Shown here piece by piece: positions 43,190-51,425 of a stretch of 64,000 bases of DNA. The position numbers were made by a program, and so were the translations under genes. This stretch comes from Bacteroidales bacterium (GTDB taxonomy: Bacteria > Bacteroidota > Bacteroidia > Bacteroidales > UBA932): contig JAFSSE010000022.1 of assembly GCA_017445755.1 (NCBI GenBank), positions 37,296 to 101,295 on the forward strand. The letters run 5' to 3'. Positions within the stretch are counted from its first letter, which is position 1. Each line of letters begins with the position of its first letter. The notes below the pieces were generated by a model. It searched no databases. It saw nothing but the letters and a program-made list of their open reading frames with translations, and was not told where the DNA came from.

Positions 43190-46000
43190 ATGATGAAAAG
43201 ACACCTATTATATATAGTACCGCTTCTTGCGCTGCTTCTGCCCCTTTCCTGTGCCAAGGAGACGGAGCCGGAGGTTCGGGAGGTCAACACCGCCATCGAG
43301 CACGAGGGCGAGGAGGTTACCATTTACTTCGGAGTACAGACCCCGGAGACGAATGCTGCCACCAAGGCCATGGGCGAAAACCCTTCCATTACATCCCTCC
43401 ATGTAGCGGTTTTCGGTAGCTCCGGCTACCTCAAGGAATACAAGTTGGCCGAGCCCGTGGACGGTTATGTATCCGCCGAAGGCGTATCCAACGCCAAGGG
43501 CTACAAGGTTTCCCTTTCCATTACCGCTTCCAGACTCCGCGTCCACTTTATTGCCAACGGTCCCGAGTCCCTTGACTTCGACTATGAGAATACGGTGATG
43601 GCAAAGCTCGCCACCTCGGGCGGCACCGATGCCTACTGGCAGCGCATACTCCTGGACCATGGTGTCTATGCAGATACCGAGGCAGAGGGCTATTACGCCA
43701 TACCTCCGGTGCTTACCATAGACCCGGACTTTGACCTGGATACAGACGGTACCACCCACAAGATGGCCCTCATTCCGCTGATCCGCAACTTCGCCAAGGT
43801 TACGGTCATTGCAGATCCGGTTGCCGAGTCCAACTTCACCGTGAATTCATTCGCGCTTGTGAATGTCCCGGACCGCGGTTCCATAGCCCCGTATTCCTCG
43901 GAGGACGGCTTTGTCATGAATTACCAGACCTATTCCAATCTGGCGGCAATGTCTGCGGTATATCCCGGTCACATGCCTCCTGCTGCCGTAATAGACAAGT
44001 CCTACCCTTCGGAGACAGACTTTACGAACCTTACAAACGGAGTAGTCGCCGCGGGCGGTGCCCTCTATATGTATGAGCGCCCCGTACCTACATCCGACGC
44101 TACCATCCTTATTGTGAAAGGAACTTACACGGATCCCGACACCGGGGACGAGGACACCGGCTACTATAAGATAGATATGATGGACGGAGGCGAGTATCTT
44201 CCGATTCTTCGAAACTTCCGTTATCAGATTCAGATTAAGAAGGTTAAGCGCAAGGGTAAAGCGACCGTCGCAGGTGCCGTCAACGGTGCCGGCTCGGGTG
44301 ATATCTCTGCCGATATCAGCACCGCCAGCCAGAAGAACATCTCCGATGGTTCTTCCTCCCTGGCTGTATCCTTTACCGATGTTACCCATGCTATCGGAGG
44401 AACCTACACCATTGGTGTGAGCTTTGTGCCCGATGTGACCAACGGGACAGTGGACAACTCCCTTGTTACCTATGAACTCGGAGCGGTCGGGAGCAACGGG
44501 GCCGTCATTGCCGACGTGTCCGACATCTCCTTCAACTCCAGCACCGGTACATTGACTTATACCACTACGGACGTGGATCCCGTCCACACCAAGGAACAGA
44601 CCATCCGTATTATCGGTACTTCCGCTACGACCCGTCTTTACCGTGACGTAATTATCCGCCTGCTCCCTCAGCAGACTATGACCGTCACCTGTATCAGCGA
44701 GATAGAGGCGGCGATCGGAACGCAGCAGACTGTATCCGTAACCATTCCGAAGGACCTTCCGGTGTCCATCTTCCCGCTTCAGTTCCGGGTGGAGGTCGCT
44801 GAAAAGACCCTGACGCCTAATGCAGGAGACCTTCCCGTTCAGCCCGGCGAGACCCTTGTAACGGGGGAGAGCGGCAATTCCTACCAGTTTATCAAGACGC
44901 TTTCGCGCGATGACTACCTGGCGGGATACGGAAGCAACGGCTCCACCTTTACCTGTTCATTCAAGAGTATAGTGGACGTGAGCGACAGCGATATCTACGT
45001 CGCGAACAACTTCTTTGCGAAGGCCTCCACCTCGTTCATCACCTACGTGAAGCGTTACTTCTCTTCGCTTCGTTTCAGCACATCTGACGCTGTCAACGAG
45101 GACGATCCGGTGAATTTCTTCTTTGTGATGGACAATGAGCACGACACCGCTGAGAAGCTGATCCCGGAAGTGGTTGACGTCTATCTTACTGGGCTTATTC
45201 CAGATTATGACCAGTATCCGGATGAACTGGAGCATATCTCAGGTAACCACTACGTATATTCCGTCCCCATGCCCGGAACGGGTACCCAGACCCTGCATCT
45301 TCTCTCCACGGGAGAGACCGAGCAGTACAAGGTGGAGCTCAAGGCCAATTACTACTTTGACAACAGCTTGACCAACAGCAGCTTCGAGTTCTCTAACCTC
45401 AGCTTCGGCACGGTTTACTACGGTCGCGGATGGCCGACAACCTTCAGCTTCACCATCCCGAACGACTTCGAGATGCCGGCTGTCGGATATGTCGATATCG
45501 AGCTGAACCTCACCAACCTGGAGCCCAATAGCGACGCGAACATCATCGAGACCGGCGGCAAGTACTACTACCGTGCGACCTCGAAGGGCACCAAGACGAT
45601 GAATCTTAAGACTGCGGACTCCCAGACCGCCGCCGTGGGCGTCCAGCTCAGTCATAGCTCCTTCGCTACCGCAATTGGCACCGAGAGTACCAGAAGTTAC
45701 GTGAGCATCCCCGCGCAGAATGTGCAGTTTACGGGGAATTATGCCAATAACTACTATAATAATACCGTGAGATGTTATTCCGATAGCGGCTATTCTACTC
45801 AGGTTGGCAGTTTCACCGGAACAAGGACTGGTGGTATGGGTAACCGCAAGTACTATAACGGCGCCTTCACCTTCACCGGAATAGTTGACGCTACTCAGAC
45901 AATTTATATGGTGTATGAAGCCGACTGGTACGACTATACAGCTTCCGCTACAGCATTGAGTATGTACAATGGTACTTCTTGTGCTGTGACTAGAGAATAA
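43190..46000 (+). CDS. Large fimbrial tip-like lipoprotein 8
   Basis: The largest protein of the locus, 936 residues from the ATG at 43190, which opens a clean signal peptide ending LLLPLSC (C21); an ATG at 43151 lies before it without hydrophobic character. AATKAMG (K59) is the likely processing site. The N-terminal 380 residues resemble accessory pilins (SITSLHVAVFGSSGYLKEYK, MALIPLIRNFAKVTVIAD); the middle has repeated beta domains (SDISFNSSTGTLTYTTTD); the end is Tyr/Asn/Ser-rich (ANNYYNNTVRCYSDSGYS). The last 280 nt use more A/T-ending codons than the rest. Being last and largest, it is probably the tip adhesin, or one of two. Confidence 0.68.
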   Translation: MMKRHLLYIVPLLALLLPLSCAKETEPEVREVNTAIEHEGEEVTIYFGVQTPETNAATKAMGENPSITSLHVAVFGSSGYLKEYKLAEPVDGYVSAEGVSNAKGYKVSLSITASRLRVHFIANGPESLDFDYENTVMAKLATSGGTDAYWQRILLDHGVYADTEAEGYYAIPPVLTIDPDFDLDTDGTTHKMALIPLIRNFAKVTVIADPVAESNFTVNSFALVNVPDRGSIAPYSSEDGFVMNYQTYSNLAAMSAVYPGHMPPAAVIDKSYPSETDFTNLTNGVVAAGGALYMYERPVPTSDATILIVKGTYTDPDTGDEDTGYYKIDMMDGGEYLPILRNFRYQIQIKKVKRKGKATVAGAVNGAGSGDISADISTASQKNISDGSSSLAVSFTDVTHAIGGTYTIGVSFVPDVTNGTVDNSLVTYELGAVGSNGAVIADVSDISFNSSTGTLTYTTTDVDPVHTKEQTIRIIGTSATTRLYRDVIIRLLPQQTMTVTCISEIEAAIGTQQTVSVTIPKDLPVSIFPLQFRVEVAEKTLTPNAGDLPVQPGETLVTGESGNSYQFIKTLSRDDYLAGYGSNGSTFTCSFKSIVDVSDSDIYVANNFFAKASTSFITYVKRYFSSLRFSTSDAVNEDDPVNFFFVMDNEHDTAEKLIPEVVDVYLTGLIPDYDQYPDELEHISGNHYVYSVPMPGTGTQTLHLLSTGETEQYKVELKANYYFDNSLTNSSFEFSNLSFGTVYYGRGWPTTFSFTIPNDFEMPAVGYVDIELNLTNLEPNSDANIIETGGKYYYRATSKGTKTMNLKTADSQTAAVGVQLSHSSFATAIGTESTRSYVSIPAQNVQFTGNYANNYYNNTVRCYSDSGYSTQVGSFTGTRTGGMGNRKYYNGAFTFTGIVDATQTIYMVYEADWYDYTASATALSMYNGTSCAVTRE

Positions 46001-46024
46001 TTACCGATATTTATACTTCAGCCT

Positions 46025-46057
46025 GCGCCGGAAACGAGAGTTCCCGGCGCTTTTTTT
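46025..46057 (+). terminator. Rho-independent terminator of the pilus operon
   Basis: Stem GCGCCGG (46025-46031) / CCGGCGC (46044-46050), followed by T7. It lies 25 nt after the stop of the last tip gene. Confidence 0.88.
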
Positions 46058-46081
46058 GGTTTTCGGGATTTGTATATACGT

Positions 46082-46113
46082 AAATCAACCTACCTTTTCG
46101 GGTAGGTTGATTT
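46082..46113. terminator. 13-bp perfect hairpin between convergent operons
   Basis: AAATCAACCTACC (46082-46094) and GGTAGGTTGATTT (46101-46113) pair perfectly around a 6-nt loop. It starts 4 nt past the hipA-like stop on the minus strand, so it probably ends that transcript; a proper T run is lacking on both strands. Confidence 0.6.
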
Positions 46114-46116
46114 GCT

Positions 46117-47412
46117 TTATCTGCTGACAGCCAGCAGTTTAGGCGCCACGGTTTTTATGTAGTCGGCAATTACGTGGATAATCGGCTCTGGGATGTTTTG
46201 CTCTGTGGCAATTGACTCGAAGGCAGATGCTGCATCATATACTTCGGAAATAATGGATGAAGCATTTCGGATGTCGTTGGTTTCGGCAAGTTCCAGAAGG
46301 TGCTTTTTCTCTATGTCCCTTTCCAGACCGGCAATGGTCATATAATGACGGTCTCCAATGAAACGATTCCCAAGGTTAACGCTGAAGGTAATGTCATAGG
46401 CAGGAGCAAGGCGCCAATTGCCGTTGGGATACATGATAAAAGAATAGTTTTTGTCATGATTATCACAAACGCCGCAGAAATAGTCAAAGACAGCCCTTCT
46501 GAAAAGCTGTTCCTGATCAATATACGGAACTGACAACTGCCGGCAAACATTGAAAATGCCCTCATAAGACTCCGTCTTCCCATTAAGCGACTGCAGTGTT
46601 GCAGAATGAAGTTTCCCTCCTTTTTTGCGGTCGAATCTTTCAGTCAGAAAATGATTCTCTCCGTGAATGCCAAGGAGCGAGCTTTCCTCCATATGAATAC
46701 CAGCTTTTAGGGCAAGGAGGTAGTAAATATATTCAAGTTCGGCTGACGGCCATACTGACGCCTCGTTAAACTTCAGGATAAAATGAGTAAAGTTTTCCGG
46801 CAGAGGGACTTGGCCGGAACGAACTTCTCCGGTAGATTTATTTATGGCAATAATAGCTTTGGGGTGCATTCCACCAGCACTCATGCCTACGGCCATGAGT
46901 TCATTGATTCCTGGATTCTCGTTTAAATTCAATCTCATTTCTTCCTTCGCCCTCTGAACCGACAAGGCCACTTCTCTAAGTTCCTCAAGCGCAATTGATT
47001 CCGGAGACTGTGCTGTATATAGGGACGGGACAAACTCGAGCGCTCCCATTCCGCGGGAGCCAATGAAGGCGAGTTTGTCCACAGCAGTTATCTGCGAATG
47101 TTTCAAGAGGTTATTGTCTGCCCATGCTCCGAACACGGTATTCCCCCATTCGTCCGGTAGGGAACTGCTGATGAATCTTGGAAGGCCTTCATACTCAGTT
47201 GCTCGGCACCAATCGGACAGTCCCAGGCGGACAGAATAGTGATTGGTTGTATACGGTCCAAGGGGATCAAGATCCCATCCTTGCAAATGGTATTCAGGGT
47301 GGAAAGATACTTTCGCACCCAGTTTGCCAAATCCTTTCTTGTAACCTCCCATCCATTGGAGTTTACAGACTTCCTTGCCCCATAATTTGACGGACACTAC
47401 ATTATCTTTCAT
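46117..47412 (-). CDS. HipA-family serine/threonine kinase toxin
   Basis: A 431-residue HipA-like kinase. E. coli HipA phosphorylates glutamyl-tRNA synthetase and induces persistence; the target here is unknown. Visible features are the nucleotide loop SAGGMHPKAII (residues 178-188), the ATP-binding lysine in HFILKFNEASVW, and the catalytic loop CDNHDKNYSF with D317 and N322, followed by the metal-binding D340 in LAPAYDITF. All key residues appear intact. It starts within the antitoxin stop (ATGA, 4-nt overlap). Together they form a complete hipBA-type module between the pilus and signalling operons. Confidence 0.85.
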   Translation of the reverse strand: MKDNVVSVKLWGKEVCKLQWMGGYKKGFGKLGAKVSFHPEYHLQGWDLDPLGPYTTNHYSVRLGLSDWCRATEYEGLPRFISSSLPDEWGNTVFGAWADNNLLKHSQITAVDKLAFIGSRGMGALEFVPSLYTAQSPESIALEELREVALSVQRAKEEMRLNLNENPGINELMAVGMSAGGMHPKAIIAINKSTGEVRSGQVPLPENFTHFILKFNEASVWPSAELEYIYYLLALKAGIHMEESSLLGIHGENHFLTERFDRKKGGKLHSATLQSLNGKTESYEGIFNVCRQLSVPYIDQEQLFRRAVFDYFCGVCDNHDKNYSFIMYPNGNWRLAPAYDITFSVNLGNRFIGDRHYMTIAGLERDIEKKHLLELAETNDIRNASSIISEVYDAASAFESIATEQNIPEPIIHVIADYIKTVAPKLLAVSR

Positions 47413-47696
47413 TTGAGTTTCCTCCCATATAAACTGTCAGGAATGTCCGGAAGGAGTTCTGCAATGCTTTCTAGTCTCTGGATAGCGCGGAAAAGGGCTA
47501 TAAGATTATTGAGACAGATAGAACTGCCGCCTCCGTTTTCAAAACGTGTAATAGTTATTACAGAAACGCCGGTTTGTTCCGAGATATCGCGGCGGGTAAG
47601 ACGCAGTTGCGAACGGTATTTACGGAACCTCTCACCAAGATCTATTGCAATCTGGTGATTGGATAAGGCGTATAGAGACAATGATTCGTAGTTCAT
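47409..47696 (-). CDS. HipB-like XRE-family antitoxin
   Basis: A 95-residue helix-turn-helix protein from the ATG at 47696. The XRE domain is LGERFRKYRSQLRLTRRDIS, EQTGVSVITITRFENGG and LNNLIALFRAIQRLE, followed by a short tail (DIPDSLYGRKLK) that may contact the toxin. An ATG at 47711 is in frame but lies inside the -7 promoter element, so 47696 is preferred. It precedes and overlaps the toxin gene and probably represses its own promoter. The mRNA should be leaderless. Confidence 0.83.
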   Translation of the reverse strand: MNYESLSLYALSNHQIAIDLGERFRKYRSQLRLTRRDISEQTGVSVITITRFENGGGSSICLNNLIALFRAIQRLESIAELLPDIPDSLYGRKLK

Positions 47697-47700
47697 GTCG

Positions 47701-47732
47701 CAAATATACATATTTGATATATTTTATGCAAA
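47701..47732 (-). promoter_or_regulatory. Promoter of the hipBA-like operon, 4 nt before the antitoxin ATG
   Basis: Minus strand: TTTG (47732-47729), 20-nt spacer, TATATTTG (47708-47701), then 4 nt to ATG. Exact match to the phylum consensus. Confidence 0.78.
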
Positions 47733-47747
47733 TTTCTGCCAAAAAAT

Positions 47748-47759
47748 ATCATATATGAT
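47748..47759. promoter_or_regulatory. 12-bp palindrome upstream of hipBA (candidate antitoxin operator)
   Basis: ATCATATATGAT is a perfect palindrome 16 nt upstream of the -33 element. HipB-type proteins bind TATC-spacer-GATA sites; here TATC-atatat-GATT overlaps it. AT-richness lowers confidence. Confidence 0.4.
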
Positions 47760-47799
47760 TAATTACCAGGAATGCACGGTTTGGCATAAAGTAAACCAC

Positions 47800-47830
47800 T
47801 TGTATTTTTCATGCCGTTTTTTTATCTTTG
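47800..47830 (+). promoter_or_regulatory. Promoter of the TPR-kinase signalling operon
   Basis: TTG (47800-47802, as CTTG) with a 20-nt spacer to TATCTTTG at 47823-47830; the ATG follows at 47848. It is divergent from the hipBA promoter. Confidence 0.65.
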
Positions 47831-47847
47831 TGTGATTCAATCTGTCG

Positions 47848-49755
47848 ATGAAAAAGCAGTTACTCAGTGTTTTTGTCTCCCTTCTGGCCTTCTCGTTCAC
47901 CGTGGCGGCCCAGAAGAACCCGCTGGACATCGATCCGGCGTCGTATACCTTTTATATAAAGGCGGAGGCCCTCGTTGGAAAGGAGGGCTTCGAGACGGCG
48001 AACCGGCTTCTGCTGGACGCGGCAGTAAGGAGCGGAGACCGCAAGGCGCAGACTCTCCATTACGTAGAGGCGCTGAAGGATCTCTGCGTCAGGACCGCTT
48101 CGGCTGAGAATGATGTAAAGGTACTTGCGGCGCAGCAGAAGGTAAAGGACGTAGCCAGGGAGTGGGATTTTCCCCAGTATTACTACTACTCCTTCCAGCT
48201 GGTGCAGAGGTATTACCTTGACAACGGCCAGCAGTACCGGACGATGGAACTGATGAGGGAGATGCAGGAAACCGCCCTGCGGGAGGGGAACGCCTATGGG
48301 ATGTGGATCGCAGACCGGTATCTTGCATCCATGTACATCGACCAGAACGACTATGTCAGTGCGAAGCCGCACCTCCTCCAGGCGATATCCCTGTACCACG
48401 ATACCCAGGACCAGACGATCCGGGAACAGTCCCCGACCCGCCTGTACTGCGACCTTGCGGATACCTATCCTATCGGCTCGGATTCGGTCCATGTAAATGT
48501 TCGAAAAGCCATAGATGGGGCGAAGGAGCATATGGATACCCTCCGCTGCCGCTACTATCTTGCGCGCCTTGCGGCCCTTGACGGGAAAAAGGATGAGTAT
48601 CAGCGGCTGAGGGATCTCTGTATGGAGGATTCACAGCTCCAGGTGATGAGGCAGAACGCTCCGCTTTACTTCTCACTGATTGATGCCGTCTTTGACGGGA
48701 GCATCCTGGAAAGGGAAGAGGAGATAGTGAACCTGAGGAGAATCCGGGAGATGAAGGTAATTGCCAACCTTTGCGAGAACCAGGGGTACAAGGACTTTGC
48801 TTTCGGACTCGAAAAATCCCTTGTGGGTCGTTTTGAAGTGGCTCTTTCTACCAATAACCAGTCCCATCTCAGCGAACTCGACGTGACGATGGGGAAGGCC
48901 GCCCTGAATGCGGATCTCCAGCAGAAGGAAGAGCAGATGAACCGCATCACCCGCATGATCCTGCTTTCCCTCATCTTCATCCTCGGGGGAATTGTCCTCT
49001 TCTCATTTAAGCATGTCAGGGACCTCAAGAAGGCGAATGAGAAGGTCCGGCTTGCCGATGCGGCAAAGACCCGTTTCGTCCAGAACATGAGCCATGAGGT
49101 CCGGACGCCGCTCAATGCCATTGTCGGCTTCTCGCAGCTGCTGGCCCTCCCGGACGGGACCCTCGATCCCCAGGAGAAGGAGGAATTCTCCGGCCATATC
49201 GTCAACAACACTAAGATGCTGACGATGCTTCTTGACGACATCCTCAACGCCAGCGCCATGGACAGCGGAAACTACCGGATAAGCTACGAGGAAGGGGAGA
49301 AGGATTTCATGGCCGAGTCCGCCATATCCAGCGCTGAGCACCGCCTGCAGAGCGGGGTCACGATGACCTACCAGCCCTCGGAGGCGGAGCACTTCAGCTT
49401 TACGACAGACCCCCGGCGTGTCCAGCAGATCCTGATAAACCTTCTTACAAATGCATGCAAGCATACTTCGAAGGGTTCTATTGTCCTTACCAGCTCCCTC
49501 TCCGAGCGTCCGGGTTACCTTACCTATGCCGTAACGGATACCGGTCCCGGAATTCCTCCGGAGGATGCCGAGAGGATTTTCGATCGGTTTACGAAGCTTA
49601 ATGAATTTGTCCAGGGGACTGGACTCGGCCTTTCCATCTGCCGCGATATTGCCGGCCGTATGGGTGCCGACGTTTTCCTTGATACCGCTTATAAAGGGGG
49701 AGGGGCCCGCTTTGTGTTGCAGGTTCCACTGGAAAAGCCCACTGAAACAAAATGA
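47848..49755 (+). CDS. Histidine kinase with periplasmic TPR-like sensor domain
   Basis: A 635-residue sensor kinase. A signal peptide (VSLLAFSFTVAAQ) is followed by about 340 helical residues resembling tetratricopeptide repeats (YYYSFQLVQRYYLDNGQQYR, ADRYLASMYIDQNDYVSAKP), one membrane helix at about 370-391 (MILLSLIFILGGIVLFSF), then HisKA with the phosphoacceptor H416 (MSHEVRTPLNAIVGFS) and a HATPase domain with N box (LINLLTNACKH), VTDTGPGIP and GTGLGLSICRDI. It has no receiver of its own. It is the first of five tightly spaced genes and the only one with a kinase. The signal is unknown. Confidence 0.88.
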   Translation: MKKQLLSVFVSLLAFSFTVAAQKNPLDIDPASYTFYIKAEALVGKEGFETANRLLLDAAVRSGDRKAQTLHYVEALKDLCVRTASAENDVKVLAAQQKVKDVAREWDFPQYYYYSFQLVQRYYLDNGQQYRTMELMREMQETALREGNAYGMWIADRYLASMYIDQNDYVSAKPHLLQAISLYHDTQDQTIREQSPTRLYCDLADTYPIGSDSVHVNVRKAIDGAKEHMDTLRCRYYLARLAALDGKKDEYQRLRDLCMEDSQLQVMRQNAPLYFSLIDAVFDGSILEREEEIVNLRRIREMKVIANLCENQGYKDFAFGLEKSLVGRFEVALSTNNQSHLSELDVTMGKAALNADLQQKEEQMNRITRMILLSLIFILGGIVLFSFKHVRDLKKANEKVRLADAAKTRFVQNMSHEVRTPLNAIVGFSQLLALPDGTLDPQEKEEFSGHIVNNTKMLTMLLDDILNASAMDSGNYRISYEEGEKDFMAESAISSAEHRLQSGVTMTYQPSEAEHFSFTTDPRRVQQILINLLTNACKHTSKGSIVLTSSLSERPGYLTYAVTDTGPGIPPEDAERIFDRFTKLNEFVQGTGLGLSICRDIAGRMGADVFLDTAYKGGGARFVLQVPLEKPTETK

Positions 49756-50999
49756 AACGCTCCACCCTCATAGTGCTCTCCGCCATGCTTGCTCTTGCGC
49801 CTTTCAGCGCTGGAGCGGAAGGTAATCCGTATGGGATAGACCAGCAGTGCTATGAGTACTTCGTCATGGCCGAAAACCTTGTTTCCGACACATCCAACGA
49901 GGCCTTCGAGGTTGCGAATGAAGCGCTTCTCAGGCGGGCTTTGGAATGCGGGGACGAGAAAGCGAGGACCCTTTACTATGTCGAAGAGCTTAAGAGGGCC
50001 ACCCGCTTCGTGCGCTCTGACAAGGACAGGGACACGGTCAACGAAATGGTCGAGAAGACGCGGATGCAGCTTCTCGACGTTGCCGAAGAAACCGGCTACA
50101 GGCAGTATTACTATTATGCCTATGACCTCGCTCAGACCTATTATGTAAATTCCAAGCAGGAAGTCCGTGCGCAGCAGCTTCTGAACGAGATGCTCGCAAC
50201 CGCCCACCGTAATGGCGACGATTACGGCCGCTGGTGTGCGGAGCGCTTCCTCGGGACTCTTTTCCTCAACCAGCTGGACCGGCCGAACGCCAAGAAGCAT
50301 TTCAAGGACGCAATCCGGACCTATGAGAACAGCTCCGATCCCCTTATCCGGAGGCAGTCCATAACGAGGGTCTGCTGCGACATTTCGGAGACCTATGCTC
50401 CGGGTTCGGACTCGGCCAGGTTTTATATCAATATGGCGGAGCGGGGGGCAGTCCTCCACCAGGATTCCGTGCGCTGCGATTACTACAAGGCCCAGCTCGC
50501 GGTCCTGGACGGCAGGATGGACGAGTACCGCTCGATCCGTGACCGGCTCCTTTCGGATCCCTACCTTTTTTCGGGAGTTCGGGTCCAGAAATCTTTCTTC
50601 GACTGCATTGAGGGCGTGATCGGGAACATGGACCAGGCGGAATTCGAAGAGAAGATCAAGCATGTCCAGTATGTCCACCAGCTGGTCCTCCTACGGGAAA
50701 TTGCCATCCGTTCCAAGCGCTGGGACCTCGCCGCCACGGCCGGCAATTCCCTTATCAACAGTCTGTATTCATCGATTTCCAAGATGAACGCCATGCGTCT
50801 GGAGGAAGTCTCGTCCACCCACGAAAAGTATGAGATTTCACTGGAGCTGGCCCGTCAGCAGCGGCATATCAGGACGATTACGACTCTGGTTCTTGTCCTT
50901 GTCGTAATAATCCTCGCCCTTGCCCTTGTCTTTGTTATCTGGTTTCTCCCCAAAAAGAAGAAAGGGCCCGAAAGTGAAACCAAACAATTGTTAAACTGA
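49752..50999 (+). CDS. TPR-like membrane protein, kinase-less paralogue of the upstream sensor
   Basis: A 415-residue protein with a signal peptide (LALAPFSAGA), a helical TPR-like region and one C-terminal membrane helix at about 376-398 (LVLVLVVIILALALVFVIWF), ending in a short basic tail (PKKKK). It lines up with the sensor half of the upstream kinase: QYYYYAYDLAQTYYVNSKQE against QYYYYSFQLVQRYYLDNGQQ, and APGSDSARFYINMAERGA against PIGSDSVHVNVRKAIDGA. No HisKA or ATPase domain follows the helix. The ATG overlaps the kinase stop by 4 nt. It may be a co-receptor or decoy; that is inference. Confidence 0.72.
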   Translation: MKRSTLIVLSAMLALAPFSAGAEGNPYGIDQQCYEYFVMAENLVSDTSNEAFEVANEALLRRALECGDEKARTLYYVEELKRATRFVRSDKDRDTVNEMVEKTRMQLLDVAEETGYRQYYYYAYDLAQTYYVNSKQEVRAQQLLNEMLATAHRNGDDYGRWCAERFLGTLFLNQLDRPNAKKHFKDAIRTYENSSDPLIRRQSITRVCCDISETYAPGSDSARFYINMAERGAVLHQDSVRCDYYKAQLAVLDGRMDEYRSIRDRLLSDPYLFSGVRVQKSFFDCIEGVIGNMDQAEFEEKIKHVQYVHQLVLLREIAIRSKRWDLAATAGNSLINSLYSSISKMNAMRLEEVSSTHEKYEISLELARQQRHIRTITTLVLVLVVIILALALVFVIWFLPKKKKGPESETKQLLN

Positions 51000-51002
51000 T
51001 AT

Positions 51003-51425
51003 ATGACACCTCTTTACGCCCAGCAGCACGATTACTCAGGATTCAGCGTGCTCGCCGTTGATGACATTCCCCTGAATCTCCTTCTTGTCCAGAAGATGCT
51101 CTCCCGCTTCAATTTCAAGATCCGAACTGCGGCCAACGGGCAGGCGGCTCTCGATGCCGTTGCGGAGCAGAAACCGGACCTCATCCTCCTGGATCTCATG
51201 ATGCCGGGAATCGACGGTTTCGAGGTTATCCGCCGCCTCAGGGCAGACCCCGCTACCGCTGATATCCAGATTGTCATCCTCAGCGCCCTCAACTCCAACG
51301 AGGACGTCGTAAAGGGATTCAACGAAGGAGCCGACGACTTCATCATGAAGCCGATCATTATGGAGAAACTCCTCTCCTGCGTAGTGAACCAGCTCCAGAT
51401 TGCAAAGGCAAAGTCATCTCTCTGA
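51003..51425 (+). CDS. Stand-alone response-regulator receiver protein
   Basis: A 140-residue CheY-like protein with no output domain. Acidic pocket D20 D21 (LAVDDIPLN), phosphoacceptor D64 (LILLDLMMPGIDGF), switch Ser94 (VILSALNS) and K116 (DDFIMKPIIMEK) are all in place. It should receive phosphate from the kinase two genes upstream and act by binding a partner. It lies 3 nt after one TPR paralogue and its last base overlaps the next, so it is fully embedded in the operon. No DNA-binding regulator is encoded nearby, so the downstream output is unknown. Confidence 0.87.
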   Translation: MTPLYAQQHDYSGFSVLAVDDIPLNLLLVQKMLSRFNFKIRTAANGQAALDAVAEQKPDLILLDLMMPGIDGFEVIRRLRADPATADIQIVILSALNSNEDVVKGFNEGADDFIMKPIIMEKLLSCVVNQLQIAKAKSSL

